DNA of 64,000 nucleotides, taken from assembly GCA_015657535.1 (NCBI GenBank), contig JADHZB010001179.1, positions 8,066 to 72,065 on the forward strand, in the 5' to 3' direction. This document shows, piece by piece, positions 12,846 through 25,464 of the stretch (position 1 is the first letter of the stretch; every line of letters begins with the position of its first letter). This stretch comes from Nephromyces sp. MM_2019. Taxonomy: Eukaryota; Apicomplexa; Aconoidasida; Nephromycida. A model generated the notes under the pieces. The model made no database searches, was not told where the DNA came from, and saw only the letters and a program-made list of their open reading frames with translations. The position numbers were made by a program, and so were the translations under genes.

Positions 12846-15800
12846 CAATTGCTCCAAATAGCGTAACCGAATAATTTAGTGGGCTTGCCTCATTATCAAC
12901 ATGTAAGTCACTACAAAAACACAATTTTCAGGTTATTTTTTCGCAAAAAAACCAGCATTTTCTTCGCAGTTAAACTTGTTTAAATAAATCTTCGTTTCTT
13001 TTTATATTTTTAAAAATTCTAAATGAATAAAATTATCAAATTTTTTTAATAAATTGTATAAAAAGATTTAAAAAATCCTCAAAAAAAAATTAGCAAGAAA
13101 CTTTGAATCTAAAAAAAGCTACTTTTAGGCGTATTACGCATATTTTTAAAGTCTTCATAAGCAATCAACATTTTCCCCCTTTTACCGTATTTAACTCACT
13201 ATTTTTTGAAAAAATTATTACTACGCTGCACTTGTAATTAAAGCGTTTAAAGTTGATTTTACAAAATTATAATTCAAAGCCTACAAAATTATGGCTTATA
13301 TCGAATTTATAGCTTTTTTTTTCTTCAAAATATACATGTGAGGGTGGAAAAAAACTGTGGGAAGCGATAACACAGAAAGCTGTGGAGAAAATGCATTCAT
13401 TATATAAAGTTTTTGGATTAAATATCTAATTAATGCCTGATATGCCTAGAAAAAAGTTTTCAGCTCTAATGAAGCCCTGCTCCATTTTAACGTAAAAAAT
13501 GATGAAATTTTTTTTTGTGACTTTCTCAAGAAAAAGCTTAAGTTAGCAAGGAATAGTTTCTTAAATGTAAAAATATTTTTAAAAAGATAATTTTAGTATG
13601 AAATTAATATTTTAAGGGCAGTTATACCCTCAAATTCAAACACTAAAATATAGTATGAAGCTTTGAAGCTGCTTTTTTGAATCAACTGTGGTATACAAGT
13701 GCTTTATAGATCAAAAAATCCAAGTTGAATATGGTTTTTTTTTGAAGCAGAAAAAAAACTATCTAATCTTTGCTTTTCAACTGTTTCAAGCTTTTACGAA
13801 AATAAGTAGAATTCCATAATAAAACAAAAATCTCACATTAAATTTTGAAAGGATTTTTGCAATATTTAATAGAGACGCTCAAAGAGTATTATAAAAATTT
13901 TTTTGCTTCTAAATTGCTCTATTTAGCGTTTAATCCTTGAATTTTTATTGTTGCACCTAGCATATGAAGTGCTTAAAATATATATATGTGCGTAGCAGTC
14001 ATAATGGCATGAAAAGATTTTCTTCAAGTAATTAAGGTACCTTGGTAGCTTAGATGATAAGATCAAGGATACAGTCCCAAACAAGGGATATTTCAAGCCC
14101 ATCCTAATGCTTACGGCAAAGAAAAAACAGCAGGATATACCAATTATAAAGAGAGACTGAAAAATCAAAAAAAAATTTATAATTTTTGGTTTTTGCGATA
14201 TTTTCAATTGAAAATAAAGAAAAGTTTTAAAATGAAAAAATTTTCAGCAGAAAATGGATTTTTTGTTAATAATTTATGGGAGAAAATTTCAGTTCATTTT
14301 GAAGGTGATAAATCGTAAAATGAATAGCAAATATATAATATCACCTAAAAATGAAATCAATATTTCTTGCCAAATTATAGCATTTGAAAAAAAATTTGAC
14401 TTTAAAATTTTTCTCTCTACTGCAGGTTAATAAAGGTTTTGAGCAAAAAATTCCGAGCTTTTTGATGAGAACTCTTTTCAGTTTTAGGAGAAAATTGAGG
14501 TTTTTTCCTAAAACTTCATTAAAGTCTTGGAAATTAGCTGACTAAACCTTTTTTATTTTACATTTAATAAAGAAATGATTAGAAAGAACTGCAAAAAAAA
14601 TATTTTTAATGATTCTTAATTTTGAGTAGTGAAATTATTCTTATCTAAATATAATAATAATTTTTAATATTACGTAGAGATCTCTGCCGTAGCTCAAAAC
14701 AAATAAGGTTGATAGAACTATTTGAGGAAGATCCTCCAAAAATCTTAACAATAGCGAGTACGTCCAGTAGAGTCTTTCAAACATATAGAGGGCCTGAATT
14801 TGAAAAAAAAAATTAAATGGAATTTTCTTCTTCAAGATGGAAAAAAAATCAAAAATTTTTATAGAAAATTATGATTCGCCACAATAAAATATAATTCCAA
14901 ACTCTAAAGATAGTTTTAAAAAACTGGCAATATATCTTCCATCTCCCAAACTGTATGAGCACGCAGATTATTTCCAAGAGGCAAACTTATATGCCTGTGA
15001 GTACGATGAAAGGGAGGCGTACGTACACCACTCGTTTTGAGATCCCTAATTGCAATTTTCCAAATATTTTAACGGTAGTGCTAAGCTTTAACCACCTACT
15101 TTAAAAAAATTTACTTGAGCATTATACACTAGAATTTGACGTGATTTTCTCAAAAAAAAAAAAGTTATTTTTATAAAATTGAAAATTTATCCAAAAATTT
15201 GGCTGCTAAAAGCCTTACGATATCAGAAAAAGTTTAATTCGCTTATGAAAGTTTTTTGCAGTATTCGAATGATAAGTTGAATCAAAAAACACTTTTTTAC
15301 AAAGACTGGCTAGATGAGATTAAATATAAAACTTCAAATGATGTAATAATATTACAGCTTAATGTATTTTCTAGAAAATTATTTGCCGAGGGAGCTGTAG
15401 AGAGATGCAAGCCAAACGATTTATACAATTAGTAAACACGCAAACTACTAAAGCAACTAAATTAAAAAACAACTTAAAATCGAAAAGCCAACTATGAAGC
15501 TAATCTAAGATTATATATGCTTCATAGATTTAAGCACCAAAAAGCATTACAGGAAAAGCCAGCAAAAGAGACACGAAAAAAAAATTTAAACAGCTTTTGG
15601 CTAAGCCTTATCTAACCTCGGGATGTCTATCTCCAGAGCGCTTTATTTGCATGAATACATATACTGGGTAAAACAGCTTGAGATCTATCGCAAGAAAAGA
15701 TACATAAAAAAAGTTTCTTACTGATTTTTTGAGCTTTTAAAATCGTAAAAAATCAGCTTTAAAAAAAGAGTTTAAAAAAGCCTAATAATAAGAATAAAAA

Positions 15801-16896
15801 AATACAGATTTTTGATTAAAACCAAAAAATATATACAAATAGAGGAAGAGAAAAAAGACGTTCAAAATAATGTAAATCGTACAAATAAGAGGCTTCACGG
15901 GATTCTTGCCAGAATTTTAAAAAAAACTTTAGCAAAATTAGTAGATATGAGCTAAAAAGTAAGCCTTTCTCTAAATTTATAAATGAAAAAGTAGTCTAAA
16001 TTTCTCCTCTGTCAGCTTGAAACCAAAAATTCCTGCTTTTATTGCAAAGGGAAAAATTTTTCAGCAAAAAGAGTCATTTACTAACAAAGCTAAACCTCAA
16101 AAAAACTGTAAATAAGCATCTATATATCATCTCACGGGACTTAAAATACGAATTTGTGCTTAATAACATAATCTAGACTCAGATAAGCGAAGACTCTTAG
16201 TTTTTGACTTGCTGAGTTTGAGAGCTTGATTACAGTGCTAAAGAAGATTAACTCCAGGTAACATTTTTTGCACACCCGTAGGTTCTATCATAGAGCTCTT
16301 AAATTATATATCTTATGAAATATCTGTTATACAAAATTTTTTCAATTAAATTCGCATTTTATACAATTAGAAATAGTAAGGCTTATTAATTTTAGCTAAT
16401 CTTTAAATAATTCAGTCAAAAAAAGGCCTTTCACAAAATTTCATAAGCTTTTTAATCAATAAAAGTAATTAACACTTCTTGCTCCTTTTATAAAATGATA
16501 TATGGGATTTCTCAAGAATTTAATAGATTAAGTAAAAATGACAGAAAAAATTAGGAGGCTATGATCTTATATCAAACCGTATTTTTTTTAAAGCATTTTG
16601 ATCGCATGAGTGACGTGTTAATTATAGTTTTTACCTTGCCTCCTAATTTGATGATAGATAATATACCTTCGAAGAAGATAAGTAGCTAAAGAGGTAAGCC
16701 ATATTACAATAAGCCAAAGAAGGGTAAATCCGGCAACAGAGCTTTCGTAGGGTTCATTGGAGTAAAAAAAGGCAATTCTTAAGATGAAAAGAAAGTCTGC
16801 ATATATTTATCACAAAAAGGGAATATTCGCAAAAAATTAAACTGAGGCTAAAAGCTGCAGCATAGGCGCTTATTTCTCTAATTATTAATTGAAGCC
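12846..16896 (-). CDS. Membrane-domain exons of a polytopic protein, weakly XK-like
   Basis: Phase-consistent exons: 16896-16843, 16796-16635, 15045-15023 (tiny, tentative), 14793-14674, 14156-14041 and 12910-12846. The intron 16842-16797 would be only 46 nt. Membrane helices include VAGFTLLWLIVIWLTSLATY (followed by LLRRY), YSLLLRFLEDLPQIVLSTLF and SLFIIGISCCFFFAVSI. The LEDLPQ element inside a helix resembles the position of a Glu/Pro/Gln motif in XK-related scramblase-type proteins. That is a weak likeness from memory, and other multi-pass families share it. The protein would sit in a cell membrane with at least six helices when joined to the 10.8-12.3 kb exons. Substrate and role unknown. 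Confidence 0.5.
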
Positions 16897-17586
16897 CTTG
16901 AAACGGTAAAGGGAATAAAAAACATTTCAAAATCCGTTTAAACCAAACATATTTAATGTAATTCGTTGCTTTAACGACTAAGCAGCCTGTCATGCCTAGG
17001 AAATGTTGGGCCGCGTATCATAAACTAAACTTCGGGAGAGTTCGCTCATTAGCAATTAGTAATAAAACTTTTTCATAGTTGTGAGCAATTTACTTTATTG
17101 AAAAATTTTACTGAGCCTTCAAAAGGTTTTTGCAATGTAAAGCTTATCCATGCATATATTCAGGTTACAAGCATCATGCTTGCAATTTTTTTTTAAAACT
17201 GATTTCTGCATAAACCAGCAATTTTGCAGAAATAGTGCGCCCAGGGCATTGAAAAAATCCATTCTTTTAGAAAAATTGCAGTAGTGCAATAGGTAATTTT
17301 TTTTTCATAAATACCTAAAAAATGTCGCCATCTAAATTTTACCGCAAGCATTATAAGCATAGACGTGTCCAGATTCAAAAAGCAATGATTATTCGATTGT
17401 ATTGGTGTACCGTTATCTATGGTAAAGTTATACCTCAAAAGAAAACTTTGGTATGAATATGCCCATTTAAAACTATAAAAAATGGAGCACAATCCCAGAA
17501 TTACTGTTATTCTTGTCTAAACCGTAACGCAAATAATGATTTACAGCATAATTTTAGGTCAATAACGGCTAGCGGCTAAAATTTAC

Positions 17587-18412
17587 CAGATAGCTACTTT
17601 CGTTACCATTTAGGCAGTCGAAATGCTCAAAAATTTCCATTAATGTCAATCTTGCTTGAGTTGACCTGATGGATTCTTTATCGCAGGCATGAGTTAGCAT
17701 TTCCGAGATATATGTGAAATTGGAGGTGGAATCTGCTCCTTCTTCCGAATAAAACATTTCAGAAGTATCTGAAATCTGATCGGTTGCCTGAAAATTTGCG
17801 GAAAATCTTTTTTAAAGCTTCCCTTAGTTTTTTTTCCTGATCTTTGATGTGCCACATTGGAGGTGAGTTAATATTTGAAGCATGTTAACTATATTTCGTG
17901 GAGCACCATCAACCATACGCGGTGCAGCTGAAGAGAAGGCAGTCACTTCTTTAAAAAATTGTTAAGAATAAACGTTTACTACTAAGCTGTAATGTAAAAA
18001 TAGATGCTCTTCTTACATCGTCAATTAGTCTCTGCGATATATGAGCAGATACATAATTTTCTACGGGGTCCATATTATTAGCCACAAAACCCGTGACCTA
18101 TGAGAGCTGTAGCAGAATAATTTCTTGCACATTCATAGACTTCTTTACCGAGGTCTGAGCTTCAATTGCTAGCGTTATCTTTTCCAAACTAGAAGGAATA
18201 TTGAACTCCAAGGGGCATATAGTCACTAGGTAATTCTAGCAGATTTCCTTATTTATAGTACACCTGCGGGAAAAATTTTGCTGGGGCACTATCACATGCG
18301 TTGCCTCATCGAAAAAGTCATGCTCATACTTCTTTTGTTTTTATTTTAAAAATAAAGTCAAGGTGAGAGCCATCGATTAGGTAACAAATCGAGAACTTGG
18401 AGTATGGCAAAC
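17587..18412 (-). CDS. Four linked exons, soluble N-terminal side of a minus-strand gene
   Basis: Exons 18412-18330 (phase 1/0), 18235-18149, 18097-18017 and 17787-17587 (all 0/0) join in frame. The last is the clearest: acceptor aaattttcag, donor ctg|gtaaat, 67 residues including STQARLTLMEIFEHFDCLNG. The segment 18148-18098 between exons two and three is 51 nt, in frame, and contains one TAG. It is either a very small intron or a stop codon inside an otherwise open stretch. A competing frame at about 18415-18500 (containing SAPILKVGPNIFSLYDDRFA) also looks coding, so the upstream structure is unresolved. Probably the N-terminal half of the polytopic protein downstream, with one linking exon missing between 17587 and 16896. 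Family not recognised. Confidence 0.5.
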
Positions 18413-20180
18413 CTGTCATCATATAAACTAAAAATATTAGGCCCAACTTTTAAAATAGGAGCAGAAATTGAGAAGTCTTTAGCCATACCGCCTTGTTAAG
18501 AGCATATAAACAGAGGGCAAAAAATGAATTTTTAGTGTTGTATTATGCTAGACAGGGCCTACATTTTTTGTTATTAGAAAAACACAAATAACCCAAGTAA
18601 TAAAACTTTTGTGTTGTCAACCCCGCAGGGTATAGCTCCAATGTATGCATCCAATGATTTAGCCACAGATATAGAAGTCACAATTCACAGCACCCTTCTG
18701 TACACCTTATGTACAACCCATAGCTCCTCTATCCCACTTATTCAATAAATAACTTTTTTCGAGTTAAATCCAAGCAAATTTCATCAATTGAGGGCGGCAG
18801 GAGCGCCCCTCAGTCTATGCGATGCCTCGCTATTCACAACGAGCACCACCAAAAAAGACGCATAGTAGCATCTAGTCGATTAAAACACCGCGTGGTAAAA
18901 TAACTAAATCATAAACAAAGAGTACCTCTAGAATTGTGCTCTGATCTTAACTTCCTCTCGTAGAGATTAGATCTCATGGCGTCAGTCCACTCATTTGAGC
19001 CGGGTTACCTTTTCTTTGCTTTAGGTCTAGTAGCTTACTTGAAAACACATTTATCCTTCATAAAGATTATTTTCATCCATATCAAGTTGAATTTTTTGTA
19101 TTTCATAGCTCCCCGTGTTTAAATCACGAAAATATTTAGCAAGTATTGCTAGTACCTCTACGATAGCTTAAGACTTGATTTTGTATTCGCCTTGTCTAAG
19201 GCGGTAGTATAAAAATTAAAAGGTACAGAATTCATTTAGCGTGGTCAAAATGTTATTATACGTGTCCCAAAGTATGCTTTCAGGCCGTAAGTCTATCAAC
19301 CATGCCATAATATTCATAATTACCTTAGCAAGGAGGTAGCATAAGCGCAAGTGAAGGATAAAGATTTTCTAGTAATGCAACAATTAACTTCTCACTTTAA
19401 GAAAGGCTATATAGTAAATATTTGATGGTAATGCATTTGCGTATAGTGATTGCTGTAGCACCGGACTACCAACTTACATACACTGAGGTGGCAAAATTAA
19501 ATTACCACCGTACAAGAAAGAATAATTAGTCGCATGAAATTGAGGAAAAACAAATCCTTGCAAATAGAAGACATTTTCCCTTTGAAGCGGTTGAATGGAT
19601 GTAGTAGAACCATATTATGGTCTACTGAAGAGAAGGTTTTAAAAATATATCTGGACAATTCCGTCCTTATTCGCGGCTTAATAACCCTAATGTTTCAAAT
19701 GGCCACACACTGCATCAGCTAAATGACCAAATAAAAAGTAAGTTTTGCTTTATCTAAGTTCTTAAGCAAGGCTATGCCTGGATGTGCACCAAGACTCTAC
19801 AAGCTCAAATTAGCTGTTGCAACTTGAGTTCTTTCACGGTGCTGCAAACTGATCGTTATGAAGACACAGTAAGACACACTCAATCTTACCTACCGATACA
19901 AAAAAATTAAGCAAATTCTACTGTTATGATAATTCTTTTCTCATCCCAGTAACTCCCAAAGGATTATAGCGGACCCACTTTACAACACAATAAACCGCTT
20001 AGTACTTAAGAAAAAATAGATTGTTTTGGGAATACTTGCAGTGGTTGCTATTTCACAATATTGCATCAACTTCGTATCGTATGCGAACCTATCCTCTCTG
20101 GATATTTCTTAGCAGAATATGCAAAATAAAGAATTCTAACTGCCTTATAACATTGCAGGGGGATAACAACACTCCACATG

Positions 20181-20384
20181 TTAGCTAAAGAGGAGTGTTG
20201 AGGCGGCAAATGAAATTGAGCTTCCCTGTACAGCTGCGGCCGTTGTAATAGTCTCTTGAAATAAGCAAAGGAGGCTCCAGAGATTTCTTGGGGGAATCAA
20301 TATGATCGAAAATGCATGCACGAAAGTAGATGCAGCAGCCGCACCCCACAAGTTATTTATGCGAACAGCCGTTTGTACCGCCAT
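20181..20384 (-). CDS. Possible first exon or small protein, Ala-rich
   Basis: A 67-codon ATG frame begins MAVQTAVRINNLWGAAAAST and has a moderately hydrophobic middle. A GC-rich hairpin lies just upstream at 20428-20452. It could be the first coding exon of the minus-strand gene at 8-18.4 kb, but I could not find a donor with matching phase, so this may be chance. Confidence 0.25.
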   Translation of the reverse strand: MAVQTAVRINNLWGAAAASTFVHAFSIILIPPRNLWSLLCLFQETITTAAAVQGSSISFAASTLLFS

Positions 20385-20427
20385 GATGAGGTGTCTTTTT
20401 CGGGACTAAGGTGTGAGGACTCTGAAA

Positions 20428-20452
20428 AGAGGGCCGCACCCTGCGGCCCTCT
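20428..20452. repeat. GC-rich inverted repeat (hairpin)
   Basis: Perfect 10-bp arms, agagggccgc and gcggccctct, are separated by the 5-nt loop accct. It stands out in AT-rich surroundings and lies 44-68 bp upstream of the ATG at 20384 (minus strand). It could be a regulatory protein-binding site, but there is no direct evidence. Confidence 0.6.
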
Positions 20453-23400
20453 CGCAACTCTCATCATAACATATTTGCAAAGCTGAAAAATGATGAACAG
20501 CGCTATTTGCCGGGGGTTTTCAATGCGATATTAGCTTTATTCTATTAGCTTATCCCTGCCTTTTTGGCACTTCCTGTTGTAGTCAAATAAAACAGGCATT
20601 ACCGCCCGACAAAGTGAAATCTTTGCTAGTCCTTGCTGCAACAAGCACAGATATTTAAATCTTGTGCCAAAAGTAGGGCTAAAAGGTCCACTGACGGAAT
20701 TCGTATATTCCTGCTGAGATTATCGGTACAGTTCACTAGAGAAGCCCTATTACTAGCTGTCATCGCGATCCCTCCTTAAGTCACATTAATGTAGCATTGA
20801 TATTTCGTTTAATAATAATGCATATTTCGCTAGCAGGAGCGGTCGCAACTTTTGGGATTTACAAAGCATGACGCGCTCATATAGGTATGCTCATTAGTAT
20901 TATAGGAAATTTCAGTGCATTTTAAAGCGTTTATTCTAATAGAAATAGCCAAAAAAAAGCTAAAGCACATTCCCTGGTATTCTGCCCAGTATAACTTCAA
21001 AAAATTTAGTTCCTAGAAAGAACATGTATGGAAAAGCGAAACCTAGGCGGTCATAATGAGTAGTACAGATATCTGCAGCCAAGACAGGTGAGCACTGGAA
21101 GTACCACTCGCTTAAACCAGCCGTTTAGCTGAAGCACTAGCGTTATTAGTCCAAAATTAACTTTATGGTCAGCACAAAAAAAAGGTACTACTATAATCGC
21201 AGAAGCCTAATCAAATTATCCCAAGCAAAATTGATGAGTAGACGTAAGGAGATCTTAGAAAAGCGGAAGAGCAGAAGTATTGGAAGGTTCATGCGACGTT
21301 AAATATGCAGTGACATTGAGGGCGCTTGATTTTCTCCGTTTTCTACAGGCAAAACAAATTCAAGAGCACTACGCAAGGCAAATAATCCCGTTTTCCCGTA
21401 CTATGCTAAAGAGCATGAAAACTCAAAGTTCAACCAGAAGCCGGACAAATGAAGTCCTGTGTGGACACTAACAATGAAGTAACATCTTCATTGAAAGGCG
21501 CTGCAATTATTCTCCTTATCATTAGCAGAAAATCAAAATTGAAGGTGCAGTTATGCAGAGCCGATCATATTGGATGTACACTTTTGATTAAGTGCCGTCA
21601 CCAGCAGCTGCCATGTTAATAGTACAAAAGATTTAAAACTATTTTTGAATTCAAACTAGGGCATATGGGAATTTTAAAAGACCCTATCCTGGAAATTCTG
21701 GGCCAATTAGTGCGAACAAGATCGGTAAGAAAAATTGAGTAGATGGCTTTGAGCCTGGAATAATCATAGGAAAGATTTAAAGGTAAAATTGGGACTTAAT
21801 TCAATGACTGATCTACAAATAAATCTCTGAATTTCAGTATAAAGATATTCGCTACAGTTTCTCAGGTACTGGGTAATCGCGAACCGAAAAATATAATATA
21901 AACTAAAAATATAGCTTGGTTTCTTATGTGCAAAAGCAAGTACTGGGTCAAACCTAAATAAACGCACGGACTCGGCAAGTAGTTAGACAGTATACCGACT
22001 CATTACACCTCAAAAATATTGCAGGAATGTGAAAATATCCTTTTATGGAAAACAAACCTGGCAGACAATATGTTGACAATCAGTATTAGGGGTAATATCT
22101 AACTCCACAAGCGTCTACAAAGCAACGATGTAATTTCAGTTTTTACCGCAACCCAGGTAATGATTTTTATCATATTGAAAGCATTTTTATCAGTAATTAT
22201 TATCACAAAGGTAATGAAGAGGGGGAAATTACTAATATCTGCCTTAAACACACGTTCCTAATGTTCGAACAGCTGCACAATTAAGCAGATTTCTACGCAT
22301 TTTCCACTGGAGCTCCCGATATGATATTAAAGGATGCTAAAGCAATTCAATCTCTGCCATCCTTGCGGAATCACCTTTCCGAGTGTGTGGCAGTTTGACA
22401 ACCCTACAGTATCCACAACTTCGTAATTTATACCTCTCGGGGGCCTGAAAAATGCATAAAATTCACCGCTAAATCATATAGTGCAACACAGAGTATACTA
22501 CCGACAAACGATGGAAAAAGGGTCAAGCAGGCGTAGCGGCATAAAAGCAATGAATTCGAATGCTCTTCATTCTGAGGGAAAAGCCAAGTGTTAAACAAAA
22601 AAGAATCCCAGAAAAACGAGAATTTTTTTGCGGAAAAAAATGTTATATCCTCGCATAAAAGCAACGAAAATCTGGTAAAACGGAAAGCTCGCAAAAAAGT
22701 AATTCAAAAGCCTTTGGCTAGCACATCAAAAAATTTGAATATAGCTAATTTAACTATATCATTTTGAAAGAAAAAATGTCAAAACCATAGGAAAATTGTG
22801 ATAAGTTTAAATCTAATTACCGCAGAAATGCAGGTAGAAATAATATGTGGAAATCAACACGTTAATAACACTAAGATAGTAGGATATCGGAAAAATATTA
22901 ATACTATGAAATTATTTGAAAAAACCAATTCGCTAGAAAATTTCCTTAATCTGAGGCAGCACATATAACTGCATGCAATTAGATATAAACACAAAGTTGT
23001 CCAAGTCTTTCGTTGGAATGATTATAACGTACAAAATTGCCAAACTAAAGGATATCATACAATAAAGCAGGAAAATACTATATTTGGCACACAAAAATGA
23101 GCTACAATTTTGACGCCAGTAGCCGAGCTAAAATCTCAAGTATAATGAATATTTATAAAAAAGTCAATTTAGCGTCATACCAAGAAACTTATACTTCTGG
23201 TAGAAGCAAACGATAAAATTTAATACGAAAAATCCCGAAATTCGTTATTGGGAAAACTAGAAAAGATTCTGTTGAGGTATCTAGATACTGAAAACGACTG
23301 ACAAACAACTTAAAGTGGCAGTAATTATGGAAAAAATTTCAAAAAACACCCGGAGTGCAGAAATTTTTACTGAAAAAACCGTTGGAAAAAGATGATGCAG

Positions 23401-24081
23401 AAAATTAACATCTTTGTTAGTTTTCATTGGTTTTGGTAAATATTTTTTTAGGCTTGAATATAAATGAAGATCTTTGTATAGCCAAAGAATTCTAGCCTTA
23501 CTACAGCAAGAGCATAGTCTACTTGAACATGATCCACAGTGACCTTTAGGGACTAGGAACTGAATATCGGATATATGGAAAACTTAACGCACAGTATCAG
23601 GCTTTTTAATTTATCCTACCAAGCTAAAATTCACGTTTAAACTTCTGCAAGGCGTTATTTTCCCGTGTATAAAATAACACACCAAGGCATCAGGGCTTTC
23701 TGAGCTAAAAAAATACGGCGTTCATACCACTTTGAATAGGGCAAAGACTAGCCTCTTATCGTAAACCCAAGCGAGAGCTTGTCTAAGAGTATGAAGGGTT
23801 CCACGCTTAGCCAAGCTGATCATTTTATCCACCCATTTTCTCACCGCCTTAGCCTTTGTCTCTGTGGTTTTTATTTTCCCATGGCGGAGAACCTACCCAC
23901 AAATAGGGAGCATAAGCAGCCGAAATAGTTAAAAACTCAGTAAGTTCCATGGGTGTGAAGTCTATGAGGATTCGCGGTGTTGTGTGTGCTGCATTTTGAG
24001 GTATGTGTGGCACGTGGATTGCGCGTATGATGTGCTTTCCATCACAAAAATAGCAAAAAACAAATCAGGTATATAGACTAC
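20453..24081. other. About 3.6 kb with no gene I can support
   Basis: Mixed sequence with only short open frames on both strands and no convincing exon chain or recognisable protein. The longest minus-strand frame (22428-22694) is hydrophobic and unsupported. Confidence 0.5.
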
Positions 24082-25464
24082 CTACATGAAGAAACTTGCC
24101 TGCGTGGTAAGAGCTCGAAGCAATGCTTTCCGTTGATCTGCCGGCCGCTCAAGCGTTTTGAAATTGGCATGGCGATGAGCAAAGAGCAAAGTAGGAAAGC
24201 TGTGAAATTGCTCTCCGTCAAGGCTAGAAGCGGATCTGCTATTTCGCATGCCAAACAAGTCTTGACTGCTGCCCAGTGTCTTTTTCGTTATGCAAATATT
24301 AGATGAAGAAAAAGGGGATCTGGAAAATCCTTTAAAATCTAAAGCTGGCAACACGCTTAACGTATTTTTATCTAACATGCACACAGGGTTGTGGGCGCCC
24401 AAGAAACAAGATATTTCGCCAGAGAATTCTTTTTGAAAATTGGATCGGATAATTGGAATTTCTTTGAATTTCATCCTTTTGCATACGAAATGTTTTCCAG
24501 TAAAAGGCAACAAGTCAAAGGGAGTCAAATTATGATATGCGTTCTTGTCCAAACAGGAATCAGGAATATAAAAAGCTAAATTAGCGAAAAACTTCAATCT
24601 ATGCTCGTCTTTGGTCGAACTTTTAAAGTCTAATTTTGAGGTGGTAAGCACCTCTACCTTCCTTTCCTTGATAAAATCATGGTTTCTAATGCTTTTCTGG
24701 TTATAAACAGATGGAAAGGTGCACAGTAATCTAGCAATTGAAGGCGGAAAATTGAAAGAAAATCTGCAGGTCGTTCCAGAGAAGCGATCATTTCGTTTGC
24801 CTTCTATTATACTATTATTTTCTTGAAGGAAATCACAGGCTATCCATAGATGCTCCTTACCCCAAGCAGTCCTCTGTCTCTCCACAGCGTAGCAGTTGGA
24901 GAATTGTCCTCGGTGTATATCTTCTAACCATCTGCAGTCACTCAACTGTATCCCGGCTGGCCAGCCACTTAAAACACGGGCCACAGGAATGCGTGACGGG
25001 TATAAGCTCTTACCTTCACATTTTAGAAAGAATGAACTTGCTGCACTCATAAACGAGACGCTAAAGATTAAACGACAAACTTTCAAAACGCATGTAAGAT
25101 AGGATGAGCTGCCTATCTTGGGGAAAGCTTTACAAGCGAATAAAGAAAAGAAAAAATATGATACAAAAGCTGCTGCGCGTTGTTGAGAAGCGAGGCGAAG
25201 TATGGGTGGAAATTGAGGCCTAAAAAGCCGAGATTTATCGAAATATTTGCGATTAAGAAATATGCCAAATAGGCTTAGAAAAATGTTCTGATATGCAAGC
25301 CATCTTAAACCATGGAATGCTTCCAACAATGGGACACATCCAATAATAGCGATAATATCCACCGTAGGATGATACCTTGCTGAACCCTTTAAGCTGCATT
25401 GGCCCTGTATTTGGCTACCAGAAACATTTTGCTTGCTGCTTGCAAATCCCCTTTTGGAACTCAT
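24082..25464 (-). CDS. 460-codon reading frame, unknown protein with hydrophobic N-terminal third
   Basis: A single open frame of this length in AT-rich DNA is very unlikely by chance. The first 150 residues contain hydrophobic stretches (LRWLAYQNIFLSLFGIFL, AAAFVSYFFFSLFACKAF, and one near VCRLIFSVSF), which suggests membrane insertion. The rest is polar, rich in Ser, Phe and Lys, and has several Cys. The true start is uncertain. A small upstream exon at 25604-25557 (MVFFCVVAYSVACLYT, donor gtgagc) looks like a signal peptide and would join in phase 0 to an acceptor after ..aatacag near 25406. The protein may then be secreted or an integral membrane protein. No known domain recognised. Confidence 0.55.
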   Translation of the reverse strand: MSSKRGFASSKQNVSGSQIQGQCSLKGSARYHPTVDIIAIIGCVPLLEAFHGLRWLAYQNIFLSLFGIFLNRKYFDKSRLFRPQFPPILRLASQQRAAAFVSYFFFSLFACKAFPKIGSSSYLTCVLKVCRLIFSVSFMSAASSFFLKCEGKSLYPSRIPVARVLSGWPAGIQLSDCRWLEDIHRGQFSNCYAVERQRTAWGKEHLWIACDFLQENNSIIEGKRNDRFSGTTCRFSFNFPPSIARLLCTFPSVYNQKSIRNHDFIKERKVEVLTTSKLDFKSSTKDEHRLKFFANLAFYIPDSCLDKNAYHNLTPFDLLPFTGKHFVCKRMKFKEIPIIRSNFQKEFSGEISCFLGAHNPVCMLDKNTLSVLPALDFKGFSRSPFSSSNICITKKTLGSSQDLFGMRNSRSASSLDGEQFHSFPTLLFAHRHANFKTLERPADQRKALLRALTTQASFFM

